DNA of 64,000 bases from contig CP114495.1 in NCBI GenBank assembly GCA_027186245.1, forward strand, positions 8,982,501 to 9,046,500. Reading direction: 5' to 3'. The notes under the pieces were generated by a model. That model did not search any database, was not told where the DNA came from, and saw nothing but the letters and a program-made list of their open reading frames with translations. Position numbers and translations under genes: made by a program. Origin of the DNA: Coriaria nepalensis. Its lineage: Eukaryota > Streptophyta > Magnoliopsida > Cucurbitales > Coriariaceae. Every line of letters begins with the position of its first letter. Position 1 is the stretch's first letter. Shown here piece by piece: positions 60,399 through 64,000 of this stretch.

Positions 60399-61266
60399 GA
60401 TTTTTAATTGAACTTAAGTTTGATTGTTTGTTTTGTTGTTTGCTTGATTAACCGAATACTGCAACGTCAATGCTAGCTCATTATGTACAGGATCAGTTAT
60501 ATACTTCCCCCTTCTGTTATTTTCTTTTTCTATTGATTTTTATGTGGAGGAAGATGGACGGAAGATTTGGAACCATTGCATGAACTTGTGTTCTCGAATC
60601 CGAACCTAATTTCGGTTGCCGAACCGGAACTCAAACTCGGAATCGGTTTTTGCCAAATTAGGTGTCTCGGAATCAGTTTTCGCCAAATTAGGTGTGATAT
60701 TGAGCCTATACGAATGTTTCTTTTTAGATGAGTGATCGTAAGATATGTGTGGTGTTTAATTCAGCAAGTGTAAGTTTAAGTTTGATAGTATATAGAAACT
60801 TGAGCTTTCAACTCTTGATCCACTCATGTTACCGGGCTGATATTCTCGATATTCTCAACAAAAGATCCCGCAGGTTAGAAAAGATTACAATTGCAATCAA
60901 GAAGAAAGCACAAAATAAAAGCAATCTGTTGCTCAAAAAACAGTAAACAAATTCTGGAACATAATCAATACAACAAGATATACATAATTATTTAGAAGCT
61001 CACATGATGCATCTCATATTTATGTTTATATCAGAACACAGAGTTCGATATCTACAATGAAGGGAACTGATAAAACCCCAGCAAGTTCTCTGAATCTCTG
61101 TATTAAGTAATAAGAACAGGATCTATGCCTGTTTCTTAGGCATCACTAGACTAATCCATTTTTCCATATGATCTTGTCCTCTATTTCTTCACTGCATCCA
61201 CTTGCATTCTCATTAAGAATGAATCGTAGAACGTTGCAACATTTCCACTCGAGCAAAATCACGGAA
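60399..61266. other. Region between convergent genes, with a 30-bp tandem duplication
   Basis: Tail-to-tail spacer of about 870 bases. A 30-bp unit, ctcggaatc(g/a)gttttt/c gccaaattaggtg-like, occurs twice at about 60636-60665 and 60666-60695. Open frames at 60728-60946 and 61168-61377 have no recognisable feature; the latter overlaps the 3' end of the VAP-like gene antisense. Confidence 0.6.
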
Positions 61267-62669
61267 TCAAACTTTAGATGCGTCTACTGCTTCGACCTGT
61301 TGACGAGCCAAATACTTCTCTCTTCTCTCTTTCTGAAAAGCCCCAAGGTAATAACAATGAATGAGATCATTAACTAGAGAAATATATGATAGGCAAAATA
61401 GAAAAGATCGAGCAAAAAAGACATCATATCATACCCATTCATCTATCACGAGACCTTCCCCTAGAACTTGAGCACCCGTTTCTGCAGGGGGTTTCTTACG
61501 AGCTTCAAGAGCAGCCTCTGCTTCCGCCAATTGCCGCTTCAGTTTTTCCAACGCCTTGAACCAAAACCAGAGCAGCAAGTCATCGGCTTAATTTGAACTA
61601 AATATGTGCACAACGTGAGATAAATTAACTTACAGGAGTAGGCCGCTCTGCATTTAAGAACACGACCCGTAAAATCCGTTCAACTGCAACTTGATCTTTT
61701 TGTTCATCAAACTGGATAAAATAACATTTCAGGTGAGAACAAAATCGTGCATTCAATTCCCAGTGAATTAAGAAAACTTACCAGCTCAGGTACATATTCT
61801 ATCCCTTGTTTCACTTTCAAGCTCATGATCTTAAACTTAATCTTCCGATTCTGATCAACCTGCTTTTTGTTGTTCTCCGGAAGCTCCACAAACCTAAAAA
61901 CTGTCCAATCAGCTATATATTGTTAAAGTTACAAAAATGTTAAAACAGGTTTAAAAAGAAAATTTAAGAAGAAATTATGAGGTTAGTAGGTACCCGTCGC
62001 GATAACGCTTTCTCCAGGAGCAAGAATTCCGCCAGGCGGACGCATATAACAACTCTTTGAAGACGTAGTTTGAAACTGCAGGTTGATATAAGTCAAAGAC
62101 AGTTGGAAAAAGAACATGAAATATCGTTAAAGTTCAATTTTTGCGGTCTGAATTAGGTCATAAAATACCTTAAAAGCTACATGAGATTTGCTATTATTCT
62201 TCAGTTTAATAGCACTTTTCACCTGCTTTCCTGGTTCATCTTCAAAATTAACCACAGTAGAAAATCAGGCTACGAATTGAAAAATGAAAGCAGAAATCAG
62301 GCCGCATTTGTCTACCAACTTTTCTCAGGAATCAAACAGAATCCAAGTCAGCTCGCAATTTGGAAAGGTAATTTTGAAAAATCGAGACATCAAGTTATTC
62401 AAATTAGATCAGAAGCAAAACCGATTCTTACAGGGGAAGTAGAGAAAATTAGTAGGGTCGAGTAGGAGCCTCCGCCGAGGAAGAAGGAGCGACCTCGCAA
62501 CAGATGACACCGTTTTGGTGGAAGTATGTCGGTCGCTCGGTCCATTGATACTTTGATGAAGATTCTGAGTCGAAGAAGAAGAAGACGACGTACTTCCCGA
62601 CTGCCAGAACGGACATAGCCTGAATAGCTTCGCGTCGGAGCTTGATTTCTGTTTCTTCCCTACCGCCAT
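61267..62669 (-). CDS. Vesicle-associated protein 4-type MSP-domain protein
   Basis: Seven minus-strand exons, 62669-62432, 62239-62169, 62075-61994, 61900-61782, 61711-61634, 61554-61435 and 61332-61267, give 257 residues with all phases matching. The N-terminus is serine-rich (SGSTSSSSSSTQNLHQ) with SSVARSLLLPRRRLLLDPTN. The MSP (major sperm protein) fold covers about residues 72-185: YEPGKQVKSAIKLKNNSKSH, then KSCYMRPPGGILAPGES and RFVELPENNKKQVDQNRKIKF. A predicted coiled coil (ALEKLKRQLAEAEAALEARKK) and a conserved EGLVIDEWKERREKYL tail follow. VAP proteins link the endoplasmic reticulum to other membranes and the cytoskeleton by binding FFAT-type motifs. The VAP4 branch lacks the C-terminal membrane anchor of VAP27, and none is visible here. 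Identification is from recalled plant VAP4-1/4-2/4-3 sequences. Confidence 0.9.
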
Positions 62670-64000
62670 GGCTATGCCAAGCCAAGCTCAGCTTTTACCA
62701 AAATCTAACACCTTCTTGTCAATACCGAGCTGCTGCTTTTCCTATTCCCGATTCGTTCTCTCTCTCTCACCTCTCTCTAGAGCTCAGTCTCTGAGCCTAT
62801 CACGTTGGAGAAGGAGGTGGAAGGAAGGAGGGTGGCAGAGTATATGTGTAAACTGTAAAGTGCCAAACGGATCTGAGAGGGTAGGATTCAGCTGCGGTTG
62901 ACTCACTTTGACATCCGTGCACTCTGCCAGGTGTCATGCTACCCGTTGACAAATTCATTGACATCCGTGCTGGTCAGGACAGATCAACCTACGTCACTTC
63001 CTCGATTTGGGACGATATGGAATTTTTCAGAAGAAGGTTGTTGAAATCATAACTGCTGATATAATAACTCACCAAGAGTGTGTTTTATACTCGCAACGCG
63101 TGTGCGTGATTACACGGTCCAATAATATGGCGACAAATGGAGTGTCAATCTGGGTAGTAGTAATGGGCGGGATTAATGGTGAGATTTAAGGAGTAGGTAC
63201 AAGGGAGGGGATTTGTACGGCGCTTAGGAAGGGTGGGTAGTAGTAATCATCAAATGCTTATTATTAAGATGAAGAAAATTACATCCTAATAAGAGCAACT
63301 CCCCTCATTATTCAGTAAATTTAACAGAAGAGTGGAGAAATCTCATCAAATATAATATATAAAACAAAAGCTTCGAACAGTTACTTAAGAACCTGCTCCA
63401 GAATTACCTTCTCTTAGCAAAGAGAAGTCTATTATTAACAATGGAAAGGTGCATGAACAATTTACACACATAATCTCCATTATTTACGCTAGCAAAAATC
63501 TCACCACAATCAGTTTTAACTTTTAAGGGTAACATTACTCAATTCATGTTTTAACTCATTTGTAGTCACAGCTTAAGCCTTAATCACCTCTTATTCCTCA
63601 AACCCGAACGGAAGACATATATTGTTGTTGAAACAGTGCAACTATCAATGCAAGTCTGAAAGGATTGTTCTTGATAAGGCAAGTCTGAAAGGAAGTCTAC
63701 TTAGTTAATGCAAGAACATGATCATCGCAATATAATATTACACAAATGTATGAGGGCGAAAATCAGTTTTTCCTCGGTCGAAGCAAGGTTCCTCTATCGA
63801 AGGAGCTGCTAGGTACTTTGCTCTTACCTAGCTGAGCAAAGTCTTACAACATCTACGCACAAATCACACAAATCTTTCCCCAGTTGACCAAGTGAGAATA
63901 AATTGTGCTTTTCATTTATATGAGATTCTCTTATCTTATACTCAAATTTAGTAGCCAGTTTGTTTATTGTTTAGTGCATTTGATCACCTCCTCCAAATGT
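62670..64000. other. 5' flank of the VAP4-type gene and right-edge spacer
   Basis: CT-rich on the plus strand at about 62757-62790, then AT-rich to the window edge. Short open frames (62668-62901, 63007-63189) have no family resemblance. A small direct repeat (gcaagtctgaaagga at about 63650 and 63679) is present. No gene is supported. Confidence 0.5.

Noticed and set aside
1..64000. CRISPR arrays, bacterial operons, tRNA or rRNA genes
   Set aside because: No regularly spaced short repeats with unique spacers, no clustered intronless genes with ribosome-binding sites, and no recognisable tRNA or rRNA sequence.

Overview
The window is nuclear DNA from a flowering plant, most likely a eudicot. 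The genes have many short exons separated by AT-rich introns with GT-AG borders, and the recognisable products are plant-specific or have plant-type architecture: a class VIII myosin, a CNGC4-type channel, a plant VAP4-type MSP protein, a VAL-type zinc finger and a DUF4408/DUF761 protein. Spacers are AT-rich and carry LINE, copia, hAT-type and MITE-like remnants. I cannot place the species from sequence alone. Exon borders were set by hand from splice signals, reading phase and remembered family sequence, so they are models rather than transcript evidence.

Layout, left to right. 1-1000: 5' end of a minus-strand gene with a run of glutamates, cut by the window edge. 4326-5535 (+): DUF4408/DUF761 protein. 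5.7-7.4 kb: decayed pararetrovirus-like polyprotein on the minus strand. 8.1-10.6 kb: two diverged copies of one segment, one interrupted by a 285-bp terminal-inverted-repeat element with an 8-bp target duplication. 11295-12732 (+): a shortened eEF1A-like GTPase. 13.8-14.7 kb: copia-like remnant. 16612-19565 (-): a VAL-type zinc finger with no B3 domain in view. 20362-21601 (-): a small basic protein. 21.6-26.4 kb: AT-rich spacer with a hAT-type MITE. 26426-32770 (+): class VIII myosin, 22 exons including a 14-nt micro-exon. 33.9-36.3 kb (-): a duplicated pair of unknown acidic-protein genes, one decayed. 36.3-39.8 kb: a 153-bp inverted-repeat element and a decayed LINE. 41067-42680 (+): Ser/Lys-rich unknown protein with a GC-AG intron. 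43215-47587 (-): MRE11. 49.2-51.0 kb: possible hAT remnant. 52599-57006 (+): CNGC4-type channel. 57506-58249 (-): LC8-type dynein light chain with a shifted central frame. 59327-60398 (+): DUF1223 protein. 61267-62669 (-): VAP4-type MSP protein.

The genes are independent housekeeping, signalling and cytoskeletal loci with their own promoters. There is no operon-like arrangement and no sign of a new multi-gene system. The points most worth following are single-gene oddities: a myosin whose switch II glutamate reads as glycine and whose neck has lost IQ repeats; an eEF1A-derived G domain that keeps nucleotide-binding motifs but lacks switch I and the catalytic histidine; a stand-alone VAL zinc finger; and a dynein light chain with a seemingly compensated frameshift.
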